A stretch of DNA of 38,758 bases from Alphaproteobacteria bacterium UBA3002 (GTDB lineage Bacteria > Pseudomonadota > Alphaproteobacteria > Rickettsiales > UBA3002). Under the pieces are notes generated by a model. It saw only the letters and a list, made by a program, of their open reading frames with translations, did not search any database and was not told the DNA's origin. Made by a program: the position numbers and the translations under genes. Location: the NCBI GenBank assembly GCA_002346425.1, contig DDZS01000071.1:31404-70161 (forward strand), in the 5' to 3' direction. Below, piece after piece: positions 1 to 8,510 of the stretch (its first letter is position 1; each line of letters opens with the position of its first letter).

Positions 1-356
1 AGGCCGATGGCGGCACCCGTACCGCATCCATTACCGGCGGTTTCGTCGCGCTCGATCTGGCATGTCGCAAACTGGTGGCGGAAGGCAAAGTGAAACAAAC
101 GCCGATCATTACGCCGATTGCCGCGATTTCCTGCGGGATTGTCGGCGGGGTGCCGATGCTGGATTTATGTTACGAAGAAGACAGTGCCGCACAGGTTGAT
201 GCCAATTTTGTGATGACTGGCGAAGGTAATATGATTGAAGTGCAGGCCAGCGGTGAGGAATACCGGTTTAGTCAGGATGAATTCAGCGCCATGCTGAAAC
301 TGGCAGGCGAAGGCATCGCCCAATTAACGCAACTGCAACTGCAAGCGGTGGCATGA
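1..356 (+). CDS. rph: Ribonuclease PH, C-terminal part (5' end outside window)
   Basis: RNase PH is a phosphate-dependent 3'-5' exoribonuclease that trims tRNA 3' ends and works as a hexamer of RNase PH folds. The reading frame is open from base 3 with no start in the window. It begins ADGGTRTASITGGFVAL, the conserved active-site region of the family, and continues with an acidic EEDSAAQVDANFVMTG block that matches the family's DxEEDSxAxxDxNxVMTG signature. About 117 residues remain, roughly the last half of a protein of about 240. The TGA stop (354-356) overlaps the ATG of rdgB by 4 bases (ATGA), so the two are very probably translationally coupled. rph followed by rdgB is a common arrangement in Proteobacteria. 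Confidence 0.95.
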   Translation, partial: ADGGTRTASITGGFVALDLACRKLVAEGKVKQTPIITPIAAISCGIVGGVPMLDLCYEEDSAAQVDANFVMTGEGNMIEVQASGEEYRFSQDEFSAMLKLAGEGIAQLTQLQLQAVA

Positions 357-952
357 GCGAACTCATTATCGCCAGCCATAATCATGGCAAAGTGCGTGAA
401 ATCGCGGAGCTATTAGCTCCGCATAAAGTCCTCGTCACCTCCGCGGCAGAGCATCATCTGCCCGAGCCGGAAGAAACCGGCGACACATTCGAGGCCAATG
501 CAGCATTGAAAGCCGAAGCCGCGTGTCAGGTGACGGGCAAAGCCTGTCTGGCGGATGATTCAGGGCTATGCGTGAATGGCCTGAACGATGCGCCGGGTAT
601 TTATTCCGCGCGCTGGGCAGGGCCGGAGAAAGACTTCGCAATGGCGATGCAGCAGATTCATGATCAACTGAAAGAAAAGGGCGAGCAACCCGAAGGTGCC
701 GCCGCCTATTTCGTCTGCGTGTTGGCACTGGCGTTGCCGAATGAAGAAACGCGCCTCTATCGCGGTGAAGTCCATGGCACGTTAAGCTTTCCGCCGCGTG
801 GCGAACATGGTTTTGGCTACGACCCGATTTTCATACCTGCCGATGACAATCCAGATGGGGAAACCTTTGGCGAAATGAACCCCGCCGCCAAGCACCGTAT
901 GAGCCACCGCGCCCGCGCCTTCGAGAAATTCGTCGCTGACCTGAACTGGTAA
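353..952 (+). CDS. rdgB: Non-canonical purine NTP pyrophosphatase (RdgB/HAM1 family)
   Basis: RdgB hydrolyses dITP, ITP and XTP to monophosphates and so keeps deaminated purines out of DNA and RNA. The 199-residue protein has the family length. It opens with SHNHGKVREI, a variant of the S/ASxNxxKxxE nucleotide-binding loop. It carries the metal-binding DDSGLCV at about residue 67, FGYDPIF near residue 155, and a C-terminal KHRMSHRARA that matches the SHRxxA signature. The start is the ATG overlapping the rph stop, and no separate ribosome binding site is needed if translation is coupled. About 62 bp follow before the DsbD-like gene. Confidence 0.95.
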   Translation: MSELIIASHNHGKVREIAELLAPHKVLVTSAAEHHLPEPEETGDTFEANAALKAEAACQVTGKACLADDSGLCVNGLNDAPGIYSARWAGPEKDFAMAMQQIHDQLKEKGEQPEGAAAYFVCVLALALPNEETRLYRGEVHGTLSFPPRGEHGFGYDPIFIPADDNPDGETFGEMNPAAKHRMSHRARAFEKFVADLNW

Positions 953-1014
953 TCGTCGCGCATTCCGATTATATTAGGAAAAAACGTCATACAGCGGGAT
1001 GACAGGGAGAAGCG

Positions 1015-3015
1015 ATGCGCATAGTTCTATTATTATTGTCATTTCTGATATCCGTTCCGACATTTGCGGGGCAAAGCGAACGCGGTACGCATGCGGATGT
1101 GTCGCTCTATATTGCAATGCAAGCCGAGGATCAGGCAATGGCCGCGATCCATTTCAAACTCGACCCGCATTGGCATATTTATTGGAAAAATCCTGGCGAT
1201 TCTGGCCTTGCGCCTTCGGTAACGTGGCAATTGCCGGAAGGCTATAGCGCGGGAGAAATTCTGTTTCCAACCCCGACCCGGGTCAATTTAAGCGAAGTCT
1301 ATAGTTATGCCTATGAAGATGAGGTCACGCTGCTGGTCCCGATTACCCCTGGCGATCTGGCAGAAGATGCCATGCTGGAAGCCAAAGTCGATTACCTGAT
1401 CTGTAAAGAAATCTGCATTCCCGGCAGTGTGATGGTCTCCGGCACCATGCAAGAGCTGACCGATTTTGACCGGGTGACCGCAGCGCAGGAAATGTTACCG
1501 GAAAGCGGTGCGCATCTCGATATTACATGGTCCCATAACGAAGGCGAAGTGCAAATAGCTGTCGATATGGGCGAACCGATTACCGAGGCTCGGTTCTGGC
1601 CATTCACCGAAGGCATTATCGTCAATTCCGATTCGCAGCGCTTTGATGCGCAAACGGGCAAAATTCACGTACCCGCGGCCAAGCGTCTAACAGAACAGCC
1701 GCTGGAAGGCGTGTTAGAGGTCGTAACGGAAGATCGGCAAACCCATGTCTTTGAAGTCATTGCTGCCCCGATAGGTGCGGCGGTATCCACGCAAGCCGCA
1801 ACTTCTTCGGAAAGTCCAGAGCCTGCGTCGCCTTCGAACTCTATTCTACTCGCGATCTTTTTGGCCTTTGTCGGCGGGCTGATTCTCAACATCATGCCCT
1901 GCGTATTGCCAGTTCTGTCATTAAAGGCGTTGAGTCTCGTGAAGAAAGCTGAAAGCGATCCTCGCGAAGTACGGCGCGAGGGCATCCTCTACACCGCGGG
2001 CGTGTTAGTCAGCTTTGCGGTGCTTGCCGGCATTCTCATCGCCTTCCAACAAGCGGGCTCAGCCGTGGGCTGGGGCTTCCAGCTGCAATCCCCCGCTTTC
2101 GTCACCATACTGATCTACATCCTGTTTCTGGTTGGGCTCAATCTTTCCGGCGTGTTCGATATCGCGGGCAGCTTTACCAGTTTCGGTAGCCGCGCGGCAG
2201 ACCGTGGCGGCGCAACGGGTGCCTTTTTTACCGGCGTGCTCGCTACCATTGTGGCCACTCCGTGCACCGCGCCGTTCATGGCGACTGCATTAGGCGTCGC
2301 CTTCACGCAGCCGCCGGTGATTAGCATGCTGATTTTCCTGAGTCTGGGCTTCGGGCTGGCGTTTCCTCTTTTGCTTATCTCGCTCGTCCCTGCGGCGCGG
2401 CGCATTCTTCCCAAACCCGGCATGTGGATGGTCTGGTTCAAGCAATTCCTCGCTTTCCCAATCTATGCGTCGGTCATCTGGCTGTTGTGGGTTTTGGTGC
2501 AGCAATCCGGTTCAATGGGGCTGCTTCTCGCGCTTAGCGGACTGCTGCTCATCGCTTTTCTGGCGTGGTTGATTCCGCTGACCGGGCGCGCAGTCACTGT
2601 AATCGCCACCGTGCTGGTCAGCCTGTTGATTTGGCAAACCGTATCGCGTCAGCAGGTCGTGGAAGCATCAGTAATCAGCCATGAATCCGCGCAGACGTTT
2701 TCTCAGGAACGTGTTGATCAGTATCGCGCGGAAGGCAAGCCGGTCTTTGTGGTTGGCACGGCATCATGGTGCATCACCTGTAAAGTCAATGAGGCGAACG
2801 CCCTGACGGATAGTGACGTACAGGCGCATATTACAGAGAATAACATTCAATATCTGGTGGCCGACTGGACCAATCAGAACGAGCCGATTCGTCAATATCT
2901 CGCATCCTTTGGACGTAATGGCGTGCCGATCTATGTCTGGTATCCCCCCAATGGGGAGCCGGAATTACTACCGCAACTGTTGACCCCAGAGCTCGTCATT
3001 AACCGCCTGCAATAA
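1015..3015 (+). CDS. DsbD/ScsB-type membrane thiol:disulfide interchange protein
   Basis: The protein probably carries reducing power from cytoplasmic thioredoxin across the inner membrane to periplasmic partners. The 666 residues show four parts. There is a signal peptide (1-18) and a periplasmic DsbD-alpha-like region with a redox pair in LICKEICIPG (C130, C134). A CcdA-like transmembrane block (about 277-545) has conserved MPCVLP (C296) and ATPCTAP (C417). A C-terminal thioredoxin domain has CITC (586-589) and a cis-Pro GVP near 637. The long N-terminal region with CKEIC is typical of ScsB/copper-tolerance-type DsbD proteins, so I give no gene symbol. A GGGAG ribosome binding site sits 6-7 nt before the ATG. 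The next gene encodes a secreted peroxiredoxin-like protein, a plausible electron acceptor. Confidence 0.9.
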   Translation: MRIVLLLLSFLISVPTFAGQSERGTHADVSLYIAMQAEDQAMAAIHFKLDPHWHIYWKNPGDSGLAPSVTWQLPEGYSAGEILFPTPTRVNLSEVYSYAYEDEVTLLVPITPGDLAEDAMLEAKVDYLICKEICIPGSVMVSGTMQELTDFDRVTAAQEMLPESGAHLDITWSHNEGEVQIAVDMGEPITEARFWPFTEGIIVNSDSQRFDAQTGKIHVPAAKRLTEQPLEGVLEVVTEDRQTHVFEVIAAPIGAAVSTQAATSSESPEPASPSNSILLAIFLAFVGGLILNIMPCVLPVLSLKALSLVKKAESDPREVRREGILYTAGVLVSFAVLAGILIAFQQAGSAVGWGFQLQSPAFVTILIYILFLVGLNLSGVFDIAGSFTSFGSRAADRGGATGAFFTGVLATIVATPCTAPFMATALGVAFTQPPVISMLIFLSLGFGLAFPLLLISLVPAARRILPKPGMWMVWFKQFLAFPIYASVIWLLWVLVQQSGSMGLLLALSGLLLIAFLAWLIPLTGRAVTVIATVLVSLLIWQTVSRQQVVEASVISHESAQTFSQERVDQYRAEGKPVFVVGTASWCITCKVNEANALTDSDVQAHITENNIQYLVADWTNQNEPIRQYLASFGRNGVPIYVWYPPNGEPELLPQLLTPELVINRLQ

Positions 3016-3082
3016 GGGCGCTATTGTAACACCGAAGGTTAGACCCTACTTATTCCGTATTAACTGGGAGAAGGAGGAACGA

Positions 3083-3754
3083 ATGAAACTATTTCCCGCT
3101 TTACTATTATCGACCATGCTGTCGACCGCCGTCTGGGCGCAAGGCGCAACCACCACGAATGAATCCGAAGTCGACACTACACAACAAGAGGCCGATGCTT
3201 CTGTCATGCCCGCCACTGCCACTGTGGGCGAGCAAGCGCCAGACTTTAGCGGCATCACTGCTAATGGCGAAACCTTTAAACTAAGCGAACATAAAGGGTC
3301 GATCGTCGTGCTAGAATGGACGAATGATGGCTGCCCCTTCGTCAAAAAACATTACGACAGCGGCAACATGCAAAAGCTGCAAAAAGAAGCGACCGAGAAG
3401 GGCGTAAAATGGGTGCGGGTGATTTCTTCCGCTCCGGGTAAACAAGGCCATCTGGACGGGTTAGCCGCCACAGAATTAGCGGAAGAGCAGGGCGTTGCCG
3501 CCACAGCGACCGTGTTGGATTCTGCGGGTAATATCGGCCGCATGTATGACGCCAAAACTACCCCGCATATGTTTGTGATCGATAAAGAGGGCAAGCTGCA
3601 ATATGCCGGTGCGATCGATGATGATCCCGGTGTCGATGCGGCGAAAACTCCCGATGCCACCAATTATGTGACGGCCGCCATCACCGCGCTGGAAGCCGGT
3701 CAGGTGCCGGACGTGCAAAATACCAAAGCCTACGGCTGTAGTGTTAAATATTAA
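3083..3754 (+). CDS. Secreted peroxiredoxin-like (PRX_like1-type) thioredoxin-fold protein
   Basis: This 223-residue protein has a signal peptide (1-20, ending VWAQG) and an AhpC/TSA-like thioredoxin fold. The fold shows VGEQAPDF at about 48 and the characteristic DGCPFVKKHY with a single candidate peroxidatic cysteine (C84). The C-terminal tail YGCSVKY places a second cysteine (C219) at the extreme end, and this tail is typical of the PRX_like1 group. Biochemical function in that group is poorly known, so peroxide or thiol chemistry is inferred from the fold. It lies 67 bp after the DsbD-like reductase and has its own strong AAGGAGG ribosome binding site. The neighbourhood suggests that the reductase regenerates it in the periplasm. 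The stop overlaps the 3' end of the opposite-strand methyltransferase by 3 bp. Confidence 0.85.
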   Translation: MKLFPALLLSTMLSTAVWAQGATTTNESEVDTTQQEADASVMPATATVGEQAPDFSGITANGETFKLSEHKGSIVVLEWTNDGCPFVKKHYDSGNMQKLQKEATEKGVKWVRVISSAPGKQGHLDGLAATELAEEQGVAATATVLDSAGNIGRMYDAKTTPHMFVIDKEGKLQYAGAIDDDPGVDAAKTPDATNYVTAAITALEAGQVPDVQNTKAYGCSVKY

Positions 3755-4491
3755 CCTTGCCTGCTGAGGGCCGGTCGTGCCACGGGCACATAGACCGGCC
3801 CTTTTTTATCGACGCGTTCCCCAAGACCCGCGTAAATTTGTTTTTCCACTTCCATCACCGTGACCCCGCCTAAACAGAAGGGGAGCATCTGACCGCATTG
3901 CTCAATCAAACTGGCCAGTTGCTGCATCCAGCGCGACGCGCTTGGTGGCACAAATAAATGGCTGGAGGTTTCAATATGCGTGAACCGATGACACACCACC
4001 TCGCGCAATTGTTCCCGGCTATAGGGACGCCCGGCTGAAAACGGTGTGCTGCTGCGCCGTGCCCAAATACTCGCGCGGTTGGGCACCATGACCAGCATGC
4101 GGCCTCCCGGCGTTAATATCCGCCAGCATTCTTCCATCAATTGATGCTGCGAATCCGCATGTTCCAGACAATGCAACAATACCAGCCGGTTAAAGCTGTG
4201 ATCGGCATAAGGCAGGCGATCCAGATGCACCAGTACCGCTCGATTTTTGACGTGATCCGGCCAGGTCATCGCTCCCTGCTGCGCGGACATGATAGGGAAA
4301 ATTTGCGCCGGACCATTTTCCTGCCGCAAAAACGGGCGAAGCGGCGGGGTGGCATAGCCCATCGCCGCGACCACATCATCGCGCAATTCGGGCCAATGCT
4401 GATGCACCGCGTGAAATAATTGCCGCCGCACCACGCGGCCTAAGGGGCTCGCATAAAATTCTCGGTAGCGCACAATCGATGGTTGACTCAT
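3751..4491 (-). CDS. SAM-dependent class I methyltransferase (type 11)
   Basis: This is a 246-residue protein of unknown substrate. The C-terminal half of the Rossmann-like methyltransferase fold is clear: VHLDRLPYADHSFN (acidic loop and post-motif), VLLHCLEHAD (the LHxLEH motif common in type 11 enzymes) and WRILTPGGRMLVMVPNR (motif III). The classical N-terminal glycine-rich motif I is degenerate. I chose the ATG at 4491 (MSQPSIVRYREFY) because the longer reading to 4545 would run into the divergent pdxH start. No clear Shine-Dalgarno sequence precedes it. Relatives with this architecture often sit near glyoxalase or detoxification genes, but nothing here fixes a role. Its 3' end overlaps the peroxiredoxin stop and encodes that transcript's terminator hairpin. 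Confidence 0.75.
   Translation of the reverse strand: MSQPSIVRYREFYASPLGRVVRRQLFHAVHQHWPELRDDVVAAMGYATPPLRPFLRQENGPAQIFPIMSAQQGAMTWPDHVKNRAVLVHLDRLPYADHSFNRLVLLHCLEHADSQHQLMEECWRILTPGGRMLVMVPNRASIWARRSSTPFSAGRPYSREQLREVVCHRFTHIETSSHLFVPPSASRWMQQLASLIEQCGQMLPFCLGGVTVMEVEKQIYAGLGERVDKKGPVYVPVARPALSRQG
3768..3806 (+). terminator. Rho-independent terminator of the DsbD/peroxiredoxin transcript
   Basis: A perfect 9-bp arm GGGCCGGTC (3768-3776) pairs with GACCGGCCC (3793-3801). An inner 5-bp stem GTGCC/GGCAC (3777-3781 with 3785-3789) lies in the loop, and six T follow at once (3802-3807). Only plus-strand transcripts get a U-tract, so it ends the upstream genes. It is embedded in the last codons of the convergent methyltransferase gene. 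Confidence 0.88.
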
Positions 4492-4538
4492 AGACGGAGT
4501 ATATTGACTTTCCCCTCGCTTGTGAACATCATGTTGGA

Positions 4539-5123
4539 ATGACACCGGAAATCCTCGCAGAATTTGACAGTTGGCTTCAGGAAGCGCGCGATCACGGCGC
4601 TATTCACGAGCCAACCGCCATGTGCTTATCTACTTGCGGATCGGATGGGCAACCCGCTGGGCGGATTGTATTGCTCAAGCATCATAATGAGCGCGGGTTT
4701 GTGTTTTTTTCTAACCACGAAACCAGTTACAAGGCCGATGATCTGGCGACGAACCCGCATGCGGCCTTATGCTTTTACTGGATGCCGCTGACCAAACAAA
4801 TCCGCATCGAGGGCCGGGTCGAAAAAATCGCCGATGAAGAGGCCGATGCTTATTTTGCTTCACGTCCGCGTGGTAGCCAAATCGGCGCCTGGGCCTCGCA
4901 GCAATCGCGCGAGCTAAAAGACCGCGCGACCTTTGAAGAAATCATCCTCGCCAACGAACAGAAATTCGCCGGGCGCGATGTGCCGCGTCCGCCTTATTGG
5001 TCTGGCTGGCGCGTGGTGCCGCATCGCATCGAATTCTGGAAAGAGCGCGACTCGCGCCTGCACGATCGCTGGGAATATACACTAGACGACGGCGTCTGGG
5101 ATCGGCGATTACTCTACCCGTAG
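4539..5123 (+). CDS. pdxH: Pyridoxamine 5'-phosphate oxidase
   Basis: PdxH is the FMN-dependent oxidase that makes pyridoxal 5'-phosphate from PNP or PMP, the last step of vitamin B6 synthesis and salvage. The protein is 194 residues, usual for the family. It shows AMCLSTCGSDGQPAGRIVLLKHH (given as AMCLST...RIVLLK), FFSNHETSYKADDL, FYWMPLTKQIRIEG, SRPRGSQIGAWAS, and the C-terminal signature PPYWSGWRVVPHRIEFW followed by RLHDR. These cover the FMN and PLP phosphate-binding residues. It is divergent from the methyltransferase with a 47-bp gap. It ends only 3 bp from the clpB stop on the opposite strand, leaving no room for a separate terminator. Confidence 0.97.
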   Translation: MTPEILAEFDSWLQEARDHGAIHEPTAMCLSTCGSDGQPAGRIVLLKHHNERGFVFFSNHETSYKADDLATNPHAALCFYWMPLTKQIRIEGRVEKIADEEADAYFASRPRGSQIGAWASQQSRELKDRATFEEIILANEQKFAGRDVPRPPYWSGWRVVPHRIEFWKERDSRLHDRWEYTLDDGVWDRRLLYP

Positions 5124-5126
5124 AGC

Positions 5127-7724
5127 TTACGCGGCTTCACGCGATTCCACGTCGACTTGCAAACCCAGGTCATGCGCGGTAACGCTTACGTGATCGCCAT
5201 CCTTGATATCGCCCGCCAGCAGTTTGGTTGCCAGAACGTCCTGCAATTTCTTCTGCATGACGCGCTTGAGTGGCCGTGCTCCGTAGATCGGGTCATAGCC
5301 TTTTTCGGCGAGCCATTCGATGGCTGCATCATCCAGTTCCAGGGTGATGCGTTTATCGGCAAGTAACTGCTCCAATTGCTCCAACTGGATGCGCACAATA
5401 CCCGCCATCACGTCACGCTCAAGACGGTTAAACAGCAGAATCTCATCCAAGCGATTCAGGAACTCTGGCCGGAAAGAAGCGCGGACGACTTCCATCACAT
5501 CGTGACGTGCGTCTTCGACACTCGCACCATCGGGTAAGTCTGCGATATATTGCGCGCCGAGATTGCTGGTAAGAACAATCAGCGTGTTACGGAAATCAAC
5601 CGTGCGGCCTTGCCCGTCTGTCAGACGACCATCGTCCAACACCTGGAGCAAAATATTAAACACATCCGGATGCGCTTTTTCGACCTCATCGAACAAAATC
5701 ACTTGATACGGACGGCGACGCACGGCCTCGGTCAACGCGCCGCCCTCTTCGTACCCAACATAGCCCGGAGGAGCGCCGACCAAACGCGCCACGGCATGTT
5801 TCTCCATATATTCCGACATGTCGATGCGCACCATCGCGGTGGGATCGTCGAACAAAAAGTCGGCGAGCGCTTTGGTGAGTTCGGTTTTGCCGACCCCCGT
5901 TGGACCCAAAAACAAGAAGGAACCGATGGGGCGCGCCGGGTCTTTCAAACCCGCGCGGGCACGACGCACTGCTTCGCTGACGGCTTTGACGGCGGCATTT
6001 TGCCCGACCACACTTTGCGCCAACATCGCTTCCATACCCAATAATTTTTCGCGTTCGCCCTCCAGCATTTTATCGACCGGTACGCCCGTCCAGCGGGAAA
6101 CGATTTCGGCGATTTCGTCTTCGGTCACGACCTCGCTTACCAACTCGTTATCGGCAGCGGAATCACTCGCCGAATCGGCTTCGGCAATTTGCTTTTCCAA
6201 TTGCGGAATGACACCATATGCCAGCTCTCCCGCGCGGGCGAGATCGCCGCGACGTTGCGCCTGCTCCAGTTCAAGCCGTGCCTGATCGAGCTGTTCTTTT
6301 AATTGCGAGCTTCCGGCCAGCCGCGCTTTTTCCCGCTGCCATTTTTCGGTCAGTGTGTCTGATTCCTGTTGCAACTCCTCGATACTGGTTTCCAGTTTTT
6401 CCAACCGTTCTTGCGATGCTTTGTCCGATTCCTTTTTCAATGCCTCGCGTTCGATTTTCATCTGGATTAAGCGCCGGTCAATCTCGTCGAGTTTTTCCGG
6501 TTTTGAATCGACCGCCATGCGTAACCGGCTGGCGGCTTCGTCCATCAGATCAATCGCTTTATCGGGCAGGAAGCGATCGGTGATATAACGATTCGACAAG
6601 GTGGCGGCAGAAACCAGTGCCGCATCCGAAATGCGCACCCCGTGATGCACCTCGTATTTTTCTTTTAAACCACGCAAAATCGAAATCGTGTCCTGCACGG
6701 TAGGTTCGGCGATAAAGACGGCTTGGAAGCGCCGCGCCAGCGCTGCGTCTTTTTCGATATATTTGCGATATTCATTCAGGGTCGTTGCGCCTAAGCAATG
6801 CAGCTCACCACGTGCGAGGGCGGGTTTCAGCAAATTCGACGCATCCATCGATCCTTCCGCCGCGCCTGCGCCTACCAGCGTATGTAATTCGTCGATGAAC
6901 AAAATGACTTCGCCACCCATCGACGATAATTCGTTGAGCACGCCTTTGAGCCGTTCTTCGAATTCGCCGCGGAATTTCGCCCCGGCAATCAGGGCGCCGA
7001 GATCCAGCCCGAGTAACTTCTTATCTTTCAGATTTTCCGGCACATCGCCCGCGACAATCCGTTGTGCCAAGCCCTCGGCAATCGCGGTTTTTCCGACCCC
7101 CGGTTCACCAATCAACACGGGGTTATTTTTCGTACGCCGCGACAATACCTGCATCGCACGGCGGATTTCTTCGTCGCGCCCGATGACGGGGTCTAGCTTA
7201 CCGTCACGCGCGCGCTCGGTAAAATCGGTGGTGTATTTTTTCAAAGCTTCATATTGTTCTTCCGCATTGGCCGAGTCAGCGGTGCGGCCTTTGCGCATGT
7301 CGTTGATCGCGCTATTCAGCGATTGCGGGGTGACGCCGCCTTGCGCCAGAATATCGGCGATGGGTGATTTCTCGATGGCCAAGGCCTGTAGCAGCCGCTC
7401 AGATGTGACGAAGTCATCATTTGCTTTTTTCGCGGCTTTCTCTGCGGATTCCAGAACGCGCGCGGTCTCCGGCGCCAGATAGAGTTGGCCGGCCCCGCTA
7501 CCTTCCACCGCCGGAATTTTTTTCAGTGCATCTTCCGCCGCGCCGCGAATCTGATCGACCTTGCCGCCCGCCGCAATCAGCAGTTGGATGGCGGTCGTAT
7601 CTTCTTCAAGCAGGCTGAGAAACACATGTGCAGGCTCGAAGCGCTGATGGCTTTGACGCAAGGCCAGCGCCTGCGCCGCCTGCAGGATTTTCTTCGCTTT
7701 ATCCGTATAATTCTCAAATTGCAT
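5127..7724 (-). CDS. clpB: ATP-dependent disaggregase ClpB
   Basis: ClpB is the Hsp100 hexameric chaperone that, with DnaK, pulls polypeptides out of aggregates. The 865-residue product has the family length and order: an N-terminal Clp repeat domain (1-145), AAA1 with GEPGVGKT near 206, a long coiled-coil middle domain (about 405-525), AAA2 with GPTGVGKT, and the pore loop GAPPGYVGYEEGG. The start at 7724 (MQFENYTDKAKKIL) is chosen over an upstream in-frame ATG. It matches the family's start, and GAGG lies 5 nt upstream. A sigma32-type promoter sits just upstream (7756-7784), so heat-shock induction is expected. It is divergent from the DUF3108 gene by 33 bp. Confidence 0.98.
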   Translation of the reverse strand: MQFENYTDKAKKILQAAQALALRQSHQRFEPAHVFLSLLEEDTTAIQLLIAAGGKVDQIRGAAEDALKKIPAVEGSGAGQLYLAPETARVLESAEKAAKKANDDFVTSERLLQALAIEKSPIADILAQGGVTPQSLNSAINDMRKGRTADSANAEEQYEALKKYTTDFTERARDGKLDPVIGRDEEIRRAMQVLSRRTKNNPVLIGEPGVGKTAIAEGLAQRIVAGDVPENLKDKKLLGLDLGALIAGAKFRGEFEERLKGVLNELSSMGGEVILFIDELHTLVGAGAAEGSMDASNLLKPALARGELHCLGATTLNEYRKYIEKDAALARRFQAVFIAEPTVQDTISILRGLKEKYEVHHGVRISDAALVSAATLSNRYITDRFLPDKAIDLMDEAASRLRMAVDSKPEKLDEIDRRLIQMKIEREALKKESDKASQERLEKLETSIEELQQESDTLTEKWQREKARLAGSSQLKEQLDQARLELEQAQRRGDLARAGELAYGVIPQLEKQIAEADSASDSAADNELVSEVVTEDEIAEIVSRWTGVPVDKMLEGEREKLLGMEAMLAQSVVGQNAAVKAVSEAVRRARAGLKDPARPIGSFLFLGPTGVGKTELTKALADFLFDDPTAMVRIDMSEYMEKHAVARLVGAPPGYVGYEEGGALTEAVRRRPYQVILFDEVEKAHPDVFNILLQVLDDGRLTDGQGRTVDFRNTLIVLTSNLGAQYIADLPDGASVEDARHDVMEVVRASFRPEFLNRLDEILLFNRLERDVMAGIVRIQLEQLEQLLADKRITLELDDAAIEWLAEKGYDPIYGARPLKRVMQKKLQDVLATKLLAGDIKDGDHVSVTAHDLGLQVDVESREAA

Positions 7725-7755
7725 TCCAACCTCAACTTTCTGCCTTATATACTGC

Positions 7756-7784
7756 ATATGGGAAACCGAAGCCGCTGCATCAAG
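7756..7784 (-). promoter_or_regulatory. RpoH (sigma32) heat-shock promoter of clpB
   Basis: Read on the minus strand, a -35 CTTGAT (7784-7779) is followed after 15 bp by TCCCATAT (7763-7756). This matches the sigma32 consensus CTTGAA / CCCCATNT at 5 of 6 and 7 of 8 positions. Transcription would begin near 7748, giving a leader of about 24 nt with GAGG before the clpB ATG. The -10 covers the ATG (7758-7760) of the divergent DUF3108 gene. Confidence 0.8.
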
Positions 7785-8510
7785 ATCATACTTATCAGCC
7801 TATTGCTACCGCAGCTGGCGCTGGCACAGCCCGCTAACGGCATGCGTGGCACCTGGTATTTTGCGTTTGCGGGGATTCCGTTTGCCAAACTCTGGATGGC
7901 CGTGGAAGCCAAGGGTGATCAGCAGCATGTGGTGACCGACTTTAAAAGCTCCGGCATCGTGCGAATGTTTAAAGCGATGAAAACCTACAGCGAAGCGGAG
8001 GTCGATGCCGATGGCCAAATCCGGCGTTACGAAACGACGAATAAAGCCGAAAACAAACATACTTTGCTGCGCTTCGATAGCAGCGGCACTCTGACCGAAC
8101 GCGTGGTAGAGCCGGAGGATGAACCGTCGCACCGTCCCCCTGTGGATGCGGCGAAGGTTAAAGGTGCGGATACACCAATTAGCGCTCTGTTTGCATTGCC
8201 AGACCGCTTACAACAGCTGCAAGAAGGCGAAAGCGATGCGTTGCTGATGTATGATGGCCAGCGACTGGCCCGCATTCATTTTCAGCATCTGGGCGCAGGG
8301 ATGATGACCATCAACGATCACCAAGTGCCGGTGACGCGGCTGGCTTTAACGCGGGAACTGGTCGATGGATTTACGGAAAAAGAAAAGAAGCGCTATGCGG
8401 AGGGCGATCCGCTATTGACCGTCTATGTACGTAGTCAGGATGGATTTCCGATTGCAGCGGAATTGCCGATGGCTTTGGGCACGCTTACTGCGCGCTGGGA
8501 AGCGGAATAA
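7758..8510 (+). CDS. DUF3108 family secreted protein
   Basis: This is a 250-residue protein of unknown function in the DUF3108 family, which consists of periplasmic or envelope proteins of predicted beta-rich fold. A signal peptide is visible (1-24; a short basic start, hydrophobic IILISLLLPQLALA, then QP). The mature start GTWYFAFAGIPFAKLWMAVE and the MFKAMKTYSEAEVDADGQIRRYE segment follow the family pattern, in which a lipid-carrier-like strand set begins the domain. The C-terminal part has PLLTVYVRSQDGFPIAAELPM. The only in-frame ATG next to the signal peptide is 7758, and no Shine-Dalgarno precedes it. A TATACT at 7748-7753, 4 nt before the ATG, suggests a leaderless message. Its stop abuts the stop of the opposite NDUFA12 gene with no gap. 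Confidence 0.8.
   Translation: MGNRSRCIKIILISLLLPQLALAQPANGMRGTWYFAFAGIPFAKLWMAVEAKGDQQHVVTDFKSSGIVRMFKAMKTYSEAEVDADGQIRRYETTNKAENKHTLLRFDSSGTLTERVVEPEDEPSHRPPVDAAKVKGADTPISALFALPDRLQQLQEGESDALLMYDGQRLARIHFQHLGAGMMTINDHQVPVTRLALTRELVDGFTEKEKKRYAEGDPLLTVYVRSQDGFPIAAELPMALGTLTARWEAE

Noticed and set aside
986..1003. GTCAT/ATGAC inverted repeat before the DsbD-like gene
   Set aside because: The two cores face opposite ways, so it is not a Pho box, and the stem is only 5 bp with no T-run.
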